Source: Bromus sterilis (Eukaryota; Streptophyta; Magnoliopsida; Poales; Poaceae). From it: 64,000 nucleotides of DNA. Positions 1 through 10,687 of this stretch are shown here, one piece after another; positions within the stretch are counted from its first letter, which is position 1, and each line of letters opens with the position of its first letter. The notes beneath the pieces were generated by a model. That model worked only from the letters and a program-made list of their open reading frames with translations, ran no database searches and had not been told where the DNA came from. Location of the stretch: the NCBI GenBank assembly GCA_950022295.1, contig OX465600.1:5146001-5210000 (forward strand), read 5' to 3'. A program made the translations under genes and the position numbers.

Positions 1-389
1 TCATGCTATACTTGTTGATTTGTCCTCCTGTTAATAAATGGTGTTGGTTAAGAATTCTAATGTGGTTGTACATATGATGATGTTGTCATGTTATAACTGT
101 CATGTTGATGCTGCTGTTCATATGATGATGCAATCATGTTATAACTGTCATGTTAATAAATTGTGTTGGTTAAGCAAATTTTTTTACAAATATTCATAGT
201 AGTAATAGCGCACCTCTGCCTTTAGTAATGGCGCACTCCTGGTGCGCCATTAGTGTCAGAGGTAGTAATGGCGCACCGAATGTGCGCCATTACTATCACT
301 TACTAATGGCGTGCTAGTAATGGCGCACCATATATGCGTCATTAGTACCCAAAATAGGTGCACCACTAATGACCTTTTTTCCAGTAGTG
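1..389. mobile_element. CACTA (En/Spm-like) transposon terminus
   Basis: The right edge reads ccttttttccagtagtg (373-389), the reverse complement of a CACTACTGGAAAAAAGG terminus. Inside it, from about 205 to 360, short direct and inverted copies of a taatggcgcac / gtgcgccatta motif form the subterminal repeat array expected of a CACTA element. The rest of the element lies left of the window. No transposase is visible. A 3-bp target duplication cannot be tested without the other end. Confidence 0.8.
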
Positions 390-967
390 CCATGGTCTTT
401 GGATCATAATCATTCGAAAGGTTGCTTGCAATTTAATTGAGAAATGTATATCAACAATTGTAGACTTCCATCTATATATATATATATATATATCTTCAGA
501 ATCTATATATGTATATATAGTTGATGGAAATATCGTTACCCATGGTGTCTATACGTGATTTTCAATGCGGTTGAGGCGAGTATTTTGATGTCCTGGTCAT
601 TGTGTGCACTATGACCTAGATTGGTGGAGGTTTCGAATCCACTGGCCCATGAGGTATCTATCAACATGAAGTCGACTTGCATTGATTGATTCAAATGCCT
701 CGATGTCCTTGCTTGCGGGAAGTTAGATCTTGATGTATTGTTGCCGCACTTCTCCCCGTGTTGCTTTCAATTTGGAGTTAAGTGGTTTTCATTAGAACCA
801 CCACTCTTTCGGGTATTTTTTGCAGCAATATAGGCTCGTGTGGCACCTTTATATTGAGTAAATGGATTTGATAGATTAATTTCAATATGTTGCAAAAAAA
901 TTGAACATGTGTGTCATATATTTGATTACATGGATTTCAGGAAGAAATGTCTTGAATATTTCACTAA
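390..967. other. Intergenic, no gene seen; (TA)n tract
   Basis: No ORF, splice pattern or transposon end was recognised. A TA microsatellite lies at about 472-494. Confidence 0.5.
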
Positions 968-1428
968 TCAATAATACTTGAATAGTTCATCTCCACTAAC
1001 CAATTCGTCTTGACATGTGTTTCATATTAGTTTTTATGCACTCAACCTCACGATTTATAAGCCACTTTTTTTTAGAAAATTAAAATATGATTTTATTTTG
1101 TTATGCGACATTTTTTTATGAATGCACATGAGTACTGGCTTTCATTGTTTTAGGTTTAGCCAAGGGTGATGTCTGAACTGTCTCTACTCAACGTTGTTTT
1201 AATCTCATATCATCTCGCCGATAAATTATCAAGGTAATAAATTAAAAAAACAAAATCACATTATTATTTTTATTATTCATCAAATTTTCATATATTTTTA
1301 CTCTAAACAATATTTTTTCAAAAAATAATTTATAACCAAATTATACTATGATTCATAAACTTTCTCATATTTATAACTTTAAATTGTTTGTTAACAGTCC
1401 CCGCAACAACGTGCGGGGTATCATCTAG
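968..1428 (+). mobile_element. Non-autonomous Helitron, family 1, copy 1
   Basis: The 3' end has a GC hairpin with stem ccccgc/gcgggg (1399-1418), a six-base spacer and CTAG (1425-1428) followed by T, the standard Helitron terminus. The 5' end is placed at TC (968) after A, by alignment with the better preserved inverted copy at 1596-2161. It is AT-rich with no Rep/helicase ORF, so it must be mobilised in trans. Three other copies are at 1596-2161 (-), about 10688-11497 (+) and 21783-22366 (+). Confidence 0.72.
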
Positions 1429-1595
1429 TTGTCTGACATTGTTCATGGTATTTCTGCCCCTAATATATGAAAAATTTCCTCAATGAATCATCATACTGAC
1501 CTTGAATAACCTATCCTGTGTGGGGCTTGAGGTATTGATGAAAATACCTTTACTTCTCACATAGATTCCAAATATGTGCTAAGGGGCTAATTATA
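1429..1595. other. Spacer between inverted Helitrons
   Basis: Short spacer between two head-to-head 3' ends of the same Helitron family. Nothing else was recognised. Confidence 0.5.
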
Positions 1596-2161
1596 CTAGA
1601 TGATACCCCGCGCGTTGCTGCGGTAATTGTTATCAAATAATTTAATATTTTAAAATATGAGATAATTTAAAAAATTTAAGAATTTAATTATTGAATCGTT
1701 TTCGAAAGAAATATTGTTTATAGTAAAAATCTAAGAAAAAATGATGAAAACACTAAAAATGAGTGTGATTTTTTATATATTAATTTATTACCTTGAGAAT
1801 ATACCGGTGTCGGTGAGACAATATAAGATGAAAATACGTTGAGTGGAGAGAGTTGAGACATCACCCTTAACTAAACCTAAAAAATGATAGCAACTACATA
1901 TGTGCATTCATAAAAAAACTTATCGCATAGAAAAAATGTGAGGTAACTCATATTTCGATTTGCTATAAAGAATCGCTTTTAAATTGTGAGGCTAGTGCAT
2001 ATTATTTATTTATTTGTACTTTTCATGCGCATGCAAATTTAATGGAACCATGCATGTGCATGAAGAGTTAATGGAAAAGAGGTGAACCTACTTGATGATG
2101 TGGATAGCTTGCATGTCAAGATAAATAGGTTAGTAGGGATGAACTATTTAGGTATTATAGA
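1596..2161 (-). mobile_element. Non-autonomous Helitron, family 1, copy 2 (inverted)
   Basis: The best preserved copy. Read on the minus strand it starts TCTATAATACCTAAATAG at 2161, directly after an A. It ends with a GC hairpin (about 1605-1624) and CTAG at 1599-1596, followed by T, so it sits between A and T as Helitrons do. It has no coding capacity. It points opposite to copy 1, with the two 3' ends facing each other about 170 bp apart. Confidence 0.78.
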
Positions 2162-3300
2162 TATGTCGGGATGGTGATATAAGTATGAAACTGAAATCAC
2201 ATATGGGAAACATGTGATAAATTTCCATGTTTCAACCACAAATTTCTCCATGTCAATAGGATCCTCTGGATGATGGAAAGTCATAGTGTTGCTTGATTCG
2301 GAAGGGATTTTGTTTGAACTACCAGATCCATTGTTGATGTCTGGGTGAATGTTGTAGTTGTCTTCAACCTTTTCCTTGAGGTCCTTTTGTGTCTTAGGGA
2401 TTGCTCCCGCTATCTCGACTCAGAGTTCAACGCCGACAAGCGTGTGAAGAAGCAGTGTGCTCGTCTTTCAAGGAAGAGGGCACGACAAGTAGATGAAGCC
2501 CTCGAGGAGGGCTCGACGGTGGAGGCGGGGTCGTGCACCGCCTTAGACACGACGAAGGAAGCTCTTCATGCTCGGATCTTTTTTAAGCGACGAAGAAGGA
2601 CGACACACGTCCTTGCAAGGGAGCAAAGCTGAGCCATCTGTGCCATGGCAGGACTGCCCGCCCATGGAAGAGGTGGATGATTCTGATGGATCGCTTAGCC
2701 CAACAGTGAGTAGATCGAGTTCGATACTTTTTGCGTCTTCGACACTGACTTTCACAAAGAAGGCGACAATGGAAAACGCAAGGCAAAGGAAAAGGCGGGC
2801 GTGGATGACCTTCTGTCATCTTAGTATCATTTTTAGTAGTATGCTATGTTAATTTTTGATAGTCCGATGAATGTGTGTGTTCAATTATATGAAAGGTTAA
2901 AATGTTCCATGAAAATTATGGATTTGAGGATTTAATTTAAGGTACACGGTTGAGGACAGGAACATGTAAGGTGTGACTGATTCGTAGACGCGATCGAACC
3001 CGTCTATGAATGTCCAAAATGAGCATAGAATGGTAATCGGGAGTATTTGGTTTTCTACAACACCGTGTGAGAATATCGCATTGTGCCATCCTACTCTCGT
3101 ATGTGAAGTTGTGAACCATGAAAAAATTGGACCAAAACAAATTAGAAATGGCAAATTAGTCAAAAACCACGAAGTCTCTGATGTCAGGATGCATCATTCT
3201 GATGCAGAGGTCGAGGGTATCCTCCTTTTTTTTTTAAAACTATCTCACGCACTAGACTCTCAAAATTCGGGCAGAACACGAAGCCGGCAGCCCTAAAGAA
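2162..3300. other. Intergenic with a weak ORF remnant
   Basis: A basic, low-complexity reading frame (2345-2632) overlaps a second frame (2568-2852) that ends in a lysine-rich stretch. Together they look like a frameshifted relic of a small protein, but no family was recognised. The remainder holds nothing identifiable. Confidence 0.3.
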
Positions 3301-3360
3301 AAGCAGAGACTAGCTGGCGCCGCTTCATTTTCCTCTTCAACTTCCGAGGCAGTGAACTCT

Positions 3361-3361
<1 letters not shown>

Positions 3362-3392
<31 letters not shown>
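3362..3392. repeat. (CT)n microsatellite in AIG1 leader
   Basis: About 15 uninterrupted CT units, 280 bp upstream of the AIG1-like start codon, probably in its promoter or 5' UTR. CT tracts near plant transcription starts are common. A regulatory role is inference only. Confidence 0.85.
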
Positions 3393-3396
<4 letters not shown>

Positions 3397-3673
3397 TTAT
3401 GCCCTCCACTCATCCATTGCTTGCGGCGTTTCAAATCTTACTGAAATCCATCTTGGTCTAGCAGCTTGTTTCCCCAGCAAGGTGAGGTTTTGGCATGCAG
3501 CAGTGAACGATTCTCTTGTTACTTCCCCGTCTTTGCTATAGGACTTGCATTGGCTGTACTTTCTTTGTATTCCCACACGCATTTTTACCTTAGCTTTTTC
3601 CTATCGAGTTCAGATTTGGGTTGGTGATCGGCTGCTTTTTATCCGTAGATCGGCTGCGATTCCTTGATTCCTC

Positions 3674-6183
3674 ATGGTCATGGGCGGTGGGGGTAGCGAC
3701 GGCGAGCGCAGTGATGTTACTCTTGCTCTCGTCGGGAAAATTGGCTCCGGCAAGAGCGCAACCGCAAATAGCATACTGGGAGAAGATGCATTCAAATCCA
3801 AGGACTCGTATAGAGCTGTCACTGCTATTTGTCAGAAGAGAAGCATGGTGTATCACGATGAGACTGCCATCCGTACGGTGAATGTCATCGACACTCCGGG
3901 TAATAAGTACTCTCAGTCGATCTGACTACAAGGTGCTCGTAGTTACTCTGCAAGTTCATATATTCTCAATTTCTCGTTAATCTCTTCTTAAATGGACTTC
4001 TATGATCTGAAAAGGTTGCAGACACTGATGTTTGACCGGTTGACCTGTCGCGATTTGCAGTTACAATCTTTTTGAAATCATCTTTTTTGGATCATGTGAC
4101 CATGCAGTGGAGCATTTCCTCTGTTAGATCTAGATGAATGTCGATATGTGGTGGAGCATTCCCTATTGTAGTTGAACAAAAAACATTACCAGTAGTTCAT
4201 GCCCAAGAGCTAGTAAACAGAAATTTTGTACAAGCCTGAAAAGGTGTCAGGTTCTACTAAGCCGTACGCCTGTACCACAAAAATTGCAAGTGTACGGTTG
4301 CATATACCAAGCAATTGCCTCTGTCAACTGAAAATGATTTTTCTGGTTGAAAAGGGGATTACCCCTGCCTTTGCATCATATATACGATGCACACATCTGC
4401 ACAAAATGATTACCAGGTGCTGTGTCTTCGTTGTAAAATGTGATTATGTTTTTTCCTTGTGAAAGATATACAACAATGATCCTTCTGTCAAAATGTTTAC
4501 TGTATGAGTTAATTTCTTTCATGATTTGAGTAGGAGTTCCTTTCTTGTTTGTTTATTTAACTTGTTTTGTTGTTGCATACTTGCGAAATCTGCATGCGTT
4601 GGCCATTCATTGAATTATCATGCTCTTTTCTGAATAGGACTATTCGACATGGACAATACAGCTGAAGATGTTCAAAAAGAGATAGCAAAGTGTATGGACA
4701 TGGCCAAAGATGGCATAGATGTTGTGCTTATGGTTTTTTCAGCTGCATCTCGGTTTTCTTGTGAAGATGAGAAGGCAATTGAGTCTATCAAACTGTTCTT
4801 TGGTGATAAAGTCCTTGATCACATGATATTAGTTTTCACACATGGAGACCTGGTAGGGGGTGAGAGCGCTTGGAAGAGAAAGTTAACTGACAGTGCCCCG
4901 GCTTATCTGGAGGTCAATTTCATGCCTTTCGGTCACTCCTATGCATTTTATACAATATCCTTGGGATGCTCCCTGTCTGATATTTGCAATATGTTTGCCT
5001 GTCGCTTACACTTGAATGCTCGTTTTTACAGGACATGATGAAGCTATTTGCAAACAGATTTGTTCTCTTTGACAATAACACCAGTGATCGAGGCACAGCT
5101 GAAGAAATTGTTTTGTGCGGTGGATTTCGTCATATCAAGAAATCATGCCAAACCATTTTGCAACCAGATGTTCACTCAGATTCAGGTAATTTAGTGTTTC
5201 AGTTGTATTATCTTTGATGGATTTTTCATTTTTCACATCTGTGTGTTTTGGTTCTCGGTTGCAGGAAGTGCATCAAGTATCCATATCAAATAATGGAATA
5301 TATGATGAGTACCTTAAGCAGATCAGCAAGATGGTAAGTGTTTTCTAATACACAATTTCAGTTCACAAACATGTAAATGTGATAACGTTTCCTATTGGAT
5401 TGTTGCAAAATATTTCTATCCATCCAGTGTTTGATGCAATATGAATCCAAGTCATAAAAAAGTGGACATAAAGTTGTATATCCTATTATAGGCTTTTTAA
5501 AAAACCATATTTGGCCATAGACATTGTTTGCAAAATACTGGAGAAGAATGCAATATAACAGATGGTTTCCTATTTCGAAGTCTACACAAATAATTTAAAG
5601 AGTACATATTATCCTTTTCAATTTTTTATAGTACATTGTACATTACAAAATCGAGGCAATGAGCCAATGCATACAAGAACATTTTTTACGTGCGGCTACA
5701 TGAACAATTCATGGTGCCTAAACAACCACTTTTGAATCCTCTTACGAGAGTGCATGGTCACAGTATTGGATACAAACATCTATCATCTCCTGTGTTAACT
5801 GTATAGGTTATAGTTACTATCCAAAACATAATCAACTGAGAAGGTAATTTAGCTTATGCAGAGAAAGAGGGCCATAGGGGTGTCTTTTTTTCTTATTGTT
5901 TTAATGATTATATAGATTAAATACGACCTTGAACCTGTCTTTGTAGGTGGAGGAAAAGTTAAACATTACAATTGAAAGGCTGGAAAAAAGACTTCATCAA
6001 GAGCAGAAAGCAAGGCAAGACTCTGAGAATAATCTTAGAGAAGACATCCGTGTAGTGAAGGATGACCTAAAGAAGGCTAAGGAAAAGAGCAAAAGGGCCA
6101 AGGAAGAGAGTAAGAAGGCTAAAGAAGAGAGTGAAAAACAAAAAAAGGAGCAAAATTCCGGTAGCGGTTGCATCATTCTGTAA
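3674..6183 (+). CDS. AIG1/IAN-family (GIMAP-like) GTPase, one frameshift
   Basis: Five exons were placed by GT-AG sites: 3674-3899, 4638-4912, 5032-5185, 5265-5333 and 5947-6183. The product is a septin-like GTPase of the immune-associated nucleotide-binding family, which has been linked to plant stress and defence. The P-loop GKIGSGKS is at residues 21-28, the G3 motif DTPG at 73-76 and THGD at 143-146 in the G4 position. The last exon encodes a Lys/Glu coiled coil ending CIIL, a CaaX prenylation box favouring geranylgeranylation. Exon 3 starts in the frame reading FVLFDNNTSD but family-like sequence (AQLKKLFCAVDFV, then NQMFTQIQ) continues in the +1 frame from about 5090. Exon 3 is 154 nt and the total is 961 nt, one base too many for about 319 aa. 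This is either a pseudogene or a one-base sequence error. Starting at the second Met (3680) gives MGGGGS, a possible N-myristoylation site. Confidence 0.78.
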
Positions 6184-6547
6184 GGTAGTATACTTGGAAA
6201 CTTTGTTAACTGCTAGTAGTCCTTGGGTACTTGGGTTTGAAATACTTAAGGAAAGAATTCTGTTGAACAAGCCTTTTTCTTCTTCTCCTCTTGTGGTTGG
6301 AGAGGCATATCTCCTTCAGATATGTCTTCTCTCTCCAATGTGGATGAGGTTGAAGAACATGCTTGTGGCGAACATGCTTGCTGCGGGTGCTCTTCTGGGT
6401 TGTTACTGCAAAATTGAGGATGTCGGGTCATGACTCGCGAGTGTGGTGAGTGATGTACAATGACACTGAGATGGTCTGTGGTGTGCACTTCTCTGTCACA
6501 TTTAGTTTTATTGACAATCTTGTATGTCTTGTGATGCTGTTGACTTA
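6184..6547 (+). other. Probable 3' UTR of the AIG1-like gene
   Basis: AT-rich sequence follows the stop codon. No clear polyadenylation signal was chosen. The stretch ends at the TTA target site of the next element. Confidence 0.4.
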
Positions 6548-7204
6548 GAGCAACTCTAACGGGCCTTTTCCTTAAAGGCCTTGGACCCTTATAATAACCG
6601 CCAGTTTAAGGGTCCGGACGAAAAAAATGTCAAGAATAATACTCGTAAATGCTGTCAACCCGTATAAACTTTTAAGGGGCGCGGTAAATCGGTAAATCGG
6701 TCCCTTCGACCTGTTGTTTTACGGTTCCACGGCTCAACCGGAGGATGCCTTGTATACCCACAATATCACTCGTGGGAGTCCAACTGTCAACTAAAATTTC
6801 ATCCTCTCACCGTCTTGGACATAGCCGCCACACCCCGCAAGCCCCCAGCCGCCGCGCCGCCGGTTCTGCCTGCCCGCCGACGCTCCGCCCGTCCAGGCGC
6901 CGATCACCGGCGGCTCCCGCGCCCGTCTGCCTCAGCCACAAACCACTACTGGCGACGCTCGCGCGCCCCGGCCACCACCGGCGGCGCCCGCCCCCAGCGA
7001 GTCCAGCCGCTCACATTTCCGAGGGGAGAAGAGAAGAGGAATAGGTGACTGAAAAGGTGAATATTCGATAATATTCCAGCTTACGGGATTATTTTAAGGG
7101 TTTTTGTTTTGCCGCAGACGATTCAGGCCCTTATCGCGCGCTTTTTTTCAATCCGTATCACAGTTTCAAGGGTCCGTGGGATAAGGACCCCGTTAGAGTT
7201 GCTC
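6548..7204. mobile_element. PIF/Harbinger-type non-autonomous element, 657 bp
   Basis: Terminal inverted repeats gagcaactctaacgggcc (left) and its near-complement ending gttagagttgctc (right) are flanked by TTA on both sides (6545-6547, 7205-7207), the three-base target duplication of PIF/Harbinger elements. The interior is GC-rich with short open frames (6745-7048) that do not resemble a transposase. Confidence 0.82.
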
Positions 7205-7499
7205 TTAGTATAGCTAGGCGATGTTGCCATTTATATATGTTTTGGCTGGTTTTCCTTCAATAAAACGGAACAGTTCTTGCCATTGGTGTATCTCATCTCA
7301 ATGGAATCTTTCTAATTTTCAAAAGAAATATCAAATCTCAAGAACGCGGGTGCAGTTTTATGTGTATTATTCATCCAAATGGATCACATCACATGAGTAA
7401 AAACATGGATCTAGACACAACGGAATATTAGCTGATCCAACAAAGAAAAATCTTAACTGATCCAGGCCTACTTAGGACTTACCCTTAACCTGAGAAAAA

Positions 7500-8489
7500 A
7501 TGGCAGAAAAAAAATCGTCCAAATTAACCATAACGATCGGTGGACGAGAGTCGCGGAATGGCACCGTCGGCATGGAGGAGCCGCCGTGTCGATCGATTGG
7601 CCTGAGATACACCATCGCACCATCTGCGCCTAGCATTGGCCAGCCACGAGCAAGCGCCGAAATTAACCTCACCGGCGGCGGCGGCGGCGGCAGACAAAAC
7701 CCACGAGGACGACATCGCCATACGTCGCCCTCGCATGGCGCAGGGTGGCACCACCATGTCCTTCCTTGTTGAGTTGTTGTCCTCTCTCCTCCCAAATGAC
7801 ACGGCCCCTCGCCACCATTAACGCCGACCCGCCCCCGTCGTCCGTTCGTTCGCTAACGGTGCCACGCACGCAAAACAAACTGGCCATGCGTGCATGCGTC
7901 GGTGTCACCGCCGGCGCCGCCGCTCCTGTCATCACGGTGAACTCTCGTGGCGGCGCTGGATGTCGATGAGAGTATGAGACGATGCCTTGGCCCTCATCGA
8001 TCAAGTACGTACTCCAATAATAGCTGGGCCAATCGCGTTACGTCGATCACAGTGCCGCGGGAGCTCTGGACTGGACTGGTCACCTCTGATCCTCTCCACG
8101 CCCAGAAATGCTAACCAACCTGCCGGCCGTTCAGTTTCCTCGGTAAACTGAACCGTCCTAACAAGAGGCACCGCTGTGCGCGTCAGGTCGGCGTCGCCGG
8201 TCGTGGAAAGCAACGGCGACGTACGGGGAGGAAGAAACCTTCGGACGTCACCCGCGGGTCCCGCCGCCGCGTCGGCTTCTCTATTTGGGAGCCCAGGACC
8301 AACACCCACTTGCTCCCGTCGAGATACATCATCTGACCGCCGCCGCCCAACGATCGATCCAGGCTATCCAGCTCGGACTGACCGCTACGTCCCACTCTCT
8401 CCTCTTTCCTCTCCCTGCCCTGCCTAGCTCAACCCACCTAGTTAGAGCGGCCCCAGGGCTCGTTTTAAGCCGGCCGGGTCGGACACGGC
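7500..8489 (+). promoter_or_regulatory. Dof1 upstream region conserved with Dof2 and Dof3
   Basis: From about 7560 onward this DNA aligns with the stretches upstream of Dof2 (27.5-28.65 kb) and Dof3 (36.3-38.8 kb). Shared blocks include gccgaaattaacctcacc, the gacaaaacccac block and the gtttcctcggtaaactgaac block. At the TATA position of the paralogues Dof1 reads ctctatttgggag (8279-8291) in place of a TATATATA core. Several short ORFs here are shadows of GC-rich promoter sequence. Confidence 0.55.
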
Positions 8490-8573
8490 ATGAGCTGCTC
8501 CGCACGGTCGGCAAGCAATGGCTCCACCTTCCGCCACCTCCGCGAAGAAACCCTTGGCCCCCGACGCTGCTGA
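8490..8573 (+). promoter_or_regulatory. Overlapping upstream ORF of Dof1 (27 codons)
   Basis: An ATG lies 28 nt before the Dof1 start codon in the +1 frame relative to it. The frame runs through the Dof1 start and stops inside exon 1 (TGA 8571-8573). All three Dof paralogues keep the same 28-nt offset. If the leader contains it, scanning ribosomes that start here cannot reach the Dof ATG without leaky scanning, so it would lower Dof translation. This role is inferred. Confidence 0.55.
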
Positions 8574-9236
8574 GCTTCCACTCGCGCAGGTCAGTCACTG
8601 CTCAGTGCTCACTCTGTATGTATCTTCTCCGGCAAGCGACGTTCTACGTACTGATGCGCACTCGTGGTGAACTGTGGTGACCAGGAGAGCGCGGTGACCA
8701 ACAAGAGCCCGCAGCATAAGCTGGAGTGCCCGCGGTGCAGCTCCAGCGACACCAAGTTCTGCTACTACAACAACTACAGCACCGCCCAGCCGCGACACTT
8801 CTGCCGCACCTGCCGACGCTACTGGACGCACGGCGGCACCCTCCGCACCGTCCCCGTCGGCGGCACCTGCCGCCGCCGCGGCTCCGGCAGCAGCAGTAAG
8901 CGTCGCAGGACCTGTGCCGAGCCCTACACGCCCTCGTCCGACACGCTGCAGCCGGACCAGGAAGAGCGCCCCCTCCCAGACCTCCCGCTCCCGGTCTTCC
9001 CGTTTTTCACCAACGGCTCCGTCTTCCTCCCGCAGTTCGACCTCGGGCTCGGCGGGTTCCCGTGGACGTCGGCGGCCACGGACCGCCTCTACGACGGGCT
9101 CGCGGCGCCATGGGGTGGCTGTGCCGGGGTTCTCGGCCCCACTGGCGCGACGGGAGCGTGGGATGACTTCGGCAGCCTCGAGCTCACATGGCCACCGCAT
9201 GCCACCGTGTCGCCGGCTCGTTCGAGGCCCCTGTAA
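8518..9236 (+). CDS. Dof zinc-finger transcription factor (Dof1)
   Basis: Two exons, 8518-8589 (24 codons) and 8685-9236, joined at cag|gtcagt and ccag|gagagc, give 207 aa. Dof proteins bind AAAG-core sites in the nucleus. The single C2C2 finger has the diagnostic CX2CX21CX2C spacing (CPRC through CRTC) with FCYYNNY and RRYWTHGG, followed by a basic RRRGS...KRRR segment that could serve nuclear import. The tail is Pro/Asp/Trp-rich (FPWTSAATDRLYDGL, LELTWPP), probably for activation. The paralogues at 28.7 and 38.9 kb are close in sequence. Dof1 has the shortest first exon. Its last residues after LELTWPP match the 3' UTR of the paralogues, so a deletion removed the original stop codon. The long antisense ORF at 8595-9263 is a shadow of this gene. 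Confidence 0.9.
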
Positions 9237-9617
9237 AGTAACGTACTCATGCAGCTCGATCATCCAATGAAGCTTTACTAGCCAGGCATGATTTTCTCAA
9301 GCTAGTAAATTACTTTCTTTATTTTTTAATACTGTATTAAAAAATCTATAAACTTTATATTTGTGGTTTAATTTTATCACATAGATCTTTTTTTATTTCG
9401 TTTCTTGTATAGTTCAATTACATACACTCAGGGCCCTATATATGACTTTTTATGCACTGTTTCATATATTTGCAGTTTAACTTTGAATTATCTTCATTAA
9501 ATGGCTAAAAATACACTATATGACTTATATATAGAAAATGAATAAATAAAAAAAATTAACACGCAGGATGCTACTGTCTATGTTGAATCTAAAGAAAGTT
9601 TAAAGTCAAACGGTCAA
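9237..9617. other. Dof1 3' flank, AT-rich
   Basis: The first 50 bases resemble the 3' UTRs of Dof2 and Dof3 (actcatgcagct block). Beyond that it is AT-rich DNA with no recognised element. Confidence 0.4.
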
Positions 9618-10175
9618 GAAAATGTTAATTCTTCTCAAAAAAATGCTTATGTGAAACATTACCCACGGTTGCTTCTTTGAAATGTGGGTAATTTATTCTT
9701 TTTTTTTATAAAAGAGGGCCCCCTCCGATTTCATATATAAAAACCACATGTCTTGTTTACAAGCTACAAAAAGAAGCAGAAAACTATGTCTTAGAAATGT
9801 GGGTAATGATAGGTTACATCGCACACTGTTTCATTTTATAAACTATGTGTAATGAAATGTTACATGACACATATATTTTCTATAAAAAATGTGCGCAAAG
9901 CATCACATGCGCTTAAAAAATGGTGTGCAATGATTAAAAAAACACCCCACAAAAATGTGTGCAAGGCATCACACATATTTGCATTTTCTAAATTACGTGT
10001 AATTATAGGTTGCATCACATACACTTCTTTTGCAATAACTATGTGCCAAGCAAGCATCACACACATTTATGTTTTTAAATCATGTGCAATAATAGGCTAT
10101 ATCACATACATATTTTTACAAAAACTGTTTGCATGATATCACACATGGTTGCCTCTTTATAGTGTGTGTAATCTT
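9618..10175. repeat. Array of diverged repeats, probably subterminal transposon repeats
   Basis: Some eight imperfect units of about 60-65 bp carry alternating motifs of the type actatgtgtaat and ttacatcacaca. The outermost units are in partly inverted form (acccacggttgcttcttt near 9662, acatggttgcctctttat near 10142). A related fragment lies at about 11500-11560, beyond a Helitron insertion. This organisation suits the subterminal region of a CACTA-like or other large DNA transposon, but neither CACTA end was found. Confidence 0.5.
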
Positions 10176-10214
10176 CTATATCTAAATAGCTAGCCCCCAC
10201 TATTATATTTCTCT

Positions 10215-10585
10215 CAACATGCAAGCATGGCACATCATCATTCAACATGCATGAGAGAAAAAAAACTCATCTTAATATGCCATCATACATAATAAAAACC
10301 CACATGCAACATGCATGCAGTAGCGGAGCCAGAACTAAATATTAGGGGGGGGGGGAATAAATGCATAAATGCTAGGATGATTAGAGACGTCGAAGGACTA
10401 GAAGATCAATTAGCACAAAAGTGTAAATTTTCATCTAGGAAGGGGGGCCAAGGCCCGGAATTGCCACAACTACGCTCCGCCACTGCATGCATGCATGGGG
10501 GCATGTCACCATATCATTCAATATGCATGAGAAAGGCACACCTTAATATACCATTATGCATAATAAAAACTCACATGCAATACAC
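10215..10585. repeat. Two-copy tandem duplication (about 100 bp), split by a hAT MITE
   Basis: The segment from about 10215 to 10317 (agcatggcacatcatcattc ... catgcaacatg) recurs at about 10494-10585 with roughly ten differences. The 168-bp hAT-like element lies exactly between the two copies. Confidence 0.6.
10318..10485. mobile_element. hAT-type MITE, 168 bp
   Basis: The ends are cagtagcggagcc and its complement gctccgccactg. Flanks are an 8-bp duplication CATGCATG (10310-10317, 10486-10493), the length produced by hAT transposases. No coding sequence. Confidence 0.75.
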
Positions 10586-10687
10586 ATTCATGGAAATTTT
10601 CATTCTATTATGATATTTATATTAAATATATATATTAGTTAAAAATTATTTCAGATATTCATTTTTCATTTAATCAAACATTTTACT

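Noticed and set aside
4226..4462. 78-codon ORF between AIG1 exons 1 and 2
   Set aside because: Lies wholly in the first intron. The exon phases on both sides fit without it and it has no family match.
8595..9263. 222-codon minus-strand ORF opposite Dof1
   Set aside because: Ala/Arg/Val-rich shadow of the GC-rich Dof exon. Equivalent antisense frames occur opposite Dof2 and Dof3.
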